A DNA stretch of 5,686 bases, taken from the NCBI GenBank assembly GCA_902462635.1, contig CABQCN010000104.1, positions 1-5,686 on the forward strand. Direction: 5' to 3'. The position numbers and the translations under genes are program-made. Each line of letters opens with the position of its first letter. Position 1 is the first letter of the stretch. The stretch is from an uncultured Oscillospiraceae bacterium. GTDB taxonomy: Bacteria; Bacillota; Clostridia; UBA1212; UBA1255. The notes beneath the pieces are model-generated. The model worked only from the letters and a program-made list of their open reading frames with translations. It was not told the DNA's origin and did not search any database. Positions 5,054 through 5,686 of this stretch are shown here, one piece after another.

Positions 5054-5686
5054 TTAATACCAATCGTGCTTTTCGTTTCTGTCAAGGGCACCGATACGCT
5101 CCATTTCTTCCTCGGTCAGCGCAAAGCCGAACAAATCGAGATTTTCCCGAATATGGTCGGGGTTGCCGGAGCCGGGGATGACGACGACGCCCCTTTGCAG
5201 ATTCCAGCGTAAAATCACTTGCGCAGAAGTTACGCCGTGCGCCTTTGCAATCGCCGAAATGGTTTCATCCCCCAAGAGTTCTGCCGTGTGACCTCTGCCG
5301 CCGAACGGATACCAGCCCTGCACCACGATCCCAAGGTCTTGAATATATGGGATCACATCGTTTTCCTGATAATACGGGTGTATTTCATTCTGTACCAGCG
5401 CCGGCGTGATACGAACCTGCGGTAAAAATTCCTTTAATTCCTCTACATACCAGTTGGATAAGCCAATGGAATGAATTTTGCCGTCTTTCACCGCCTGCTC
5501 CATTGCCTTGTAAGCGTCCGCATCGCCCTCGCCGGGGTGGTGAAGCAGCATCATATCAATGTAATCCAAACCCATACGCAGAAGCGCATCGTCTATGGCG
5601 TTCGCGGCATCCGAAAATTGGCTGGGATATAGCTTCGTGATCACAAAAATTTCTTCCCTCGGCACATTTGATTCCCGTACAGCTCT
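5054..5686 (-). CDS. Aldo/keto reductase, C-terminal 210 residues (cut by window edge)
   Basis: Members of this family reduce aldehydes or ketones with NAD(P)H on a TIM-barrel fold. The visible part starts inside the protein: the frame is open to base 5686 and reads AVRESNVPREEIFVITKL, a typical mid-barrel segment. The apparent start at 5665 is an internal GTG, not the true start. Of the catalytic tetrad, Lys18 (ITKL) and His49 (LLHHP, usually LIHWP) of the partial protein are visible; the Asp and Tyr lie off the edge. Later family features are GLSNW (75-79), QNEIHPYYQ (99-107) and the cofactor loop IPGSGNPDHIREN (170-182). In that loop Gly and His replace the Lys and Arg that hold the NADPH 2'-phosphate in typical members, so NADPH preference may be weak (inference). 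The substrate is unknown. No clear terminator follows in 4956-5053, but the next gene has its own promoter. Confidence 0.95.
   Translation of the reverse strand, partial: RAVRESNVPREEIFVITKLYPSQFSDAANAIDDALLRMGLDYIDMMLLHHPGEGDADAYKAMEQAVKDGKIHSIGLSNWYVEELKEFLPQVRITPALVQNEIHPYYQENDVIPYIQDLGIVVQGWYPFGGRGHTAELLGDETISAIAKAHGVTSAQVILRWNLQRGVVVIPGSGNPDHIRENLDLFGFALTEEEMERIGALDRNEKHDWY

Overview
This window is ordinary bacterial chromosome carrying housekeeping genes. Everything I can support lies on the minus strand. The likely source is a member of the Bacillota, probably class Clostridia, with roughly balanced GC. The reasons are a T-box leader in front of a threonyl-tRNA synthetase gene, strong AGGAG-type ribosome binding sites, sigma-A type promoters with 16-17 bp spacers, a PurF with a Bacillus-type 11-residue propeptide, and adjacent purC and purF genes. 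I cannot name a genus.

Layout, in the direction of transcription (high to low coordinates). The 3' part of an aldo/keto reductase gene enters at the right edge (5054-5686). A 156 bp gap follows, holding a promoter for the next gene. Next is a 290-residue carbon-nitrogen hydrolase (nitrilase superfamily, 4025-4897). The 393 bp gap after it is mostly a threonine T-box riboswitch: promoter at 3934-3962, leader, and terminator/antiterminator ending near 3671. Then comes thrS (1697-3631), closed by an intrinsic terminator at 1626-1665. The 375 bp gap between thrS and purC holds that terminator, a nested hairpin of unknown role, a good sigma-A promoter (1417-1445), and a short purC leader with three back-to-back palindromes. 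purC (602-1321) and the 5' part of purF (1-531, cut by the window edge) follow, 70 bp apart, and look co-transcribed.

Functionally there are two clear units. The first is threonyl-tRNA synthetase, controlled by tRNA-Thr charging through its T-box; the proposed specifier codon is ACG. The second is the start of a de novo purine operon: PurF makes phosphoribosylamine from PRPP and glutamine, and PurC makes SAICAR later in the same pathway. The hydrolase and the reductase have recognisable families but unknown substrates, and nothing ties them to threonine or purine metabolism.

I see no CRISPR array, mobile element, tRNA, rRNA, defence cassette or new system. The points most worth a second look are in the non-coding DNA: the ACG specifier, the palindrome-rich purC promoter and leader, and the nested hairpin at 1568-1603. 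All were found by eye; no folding or database search was run.
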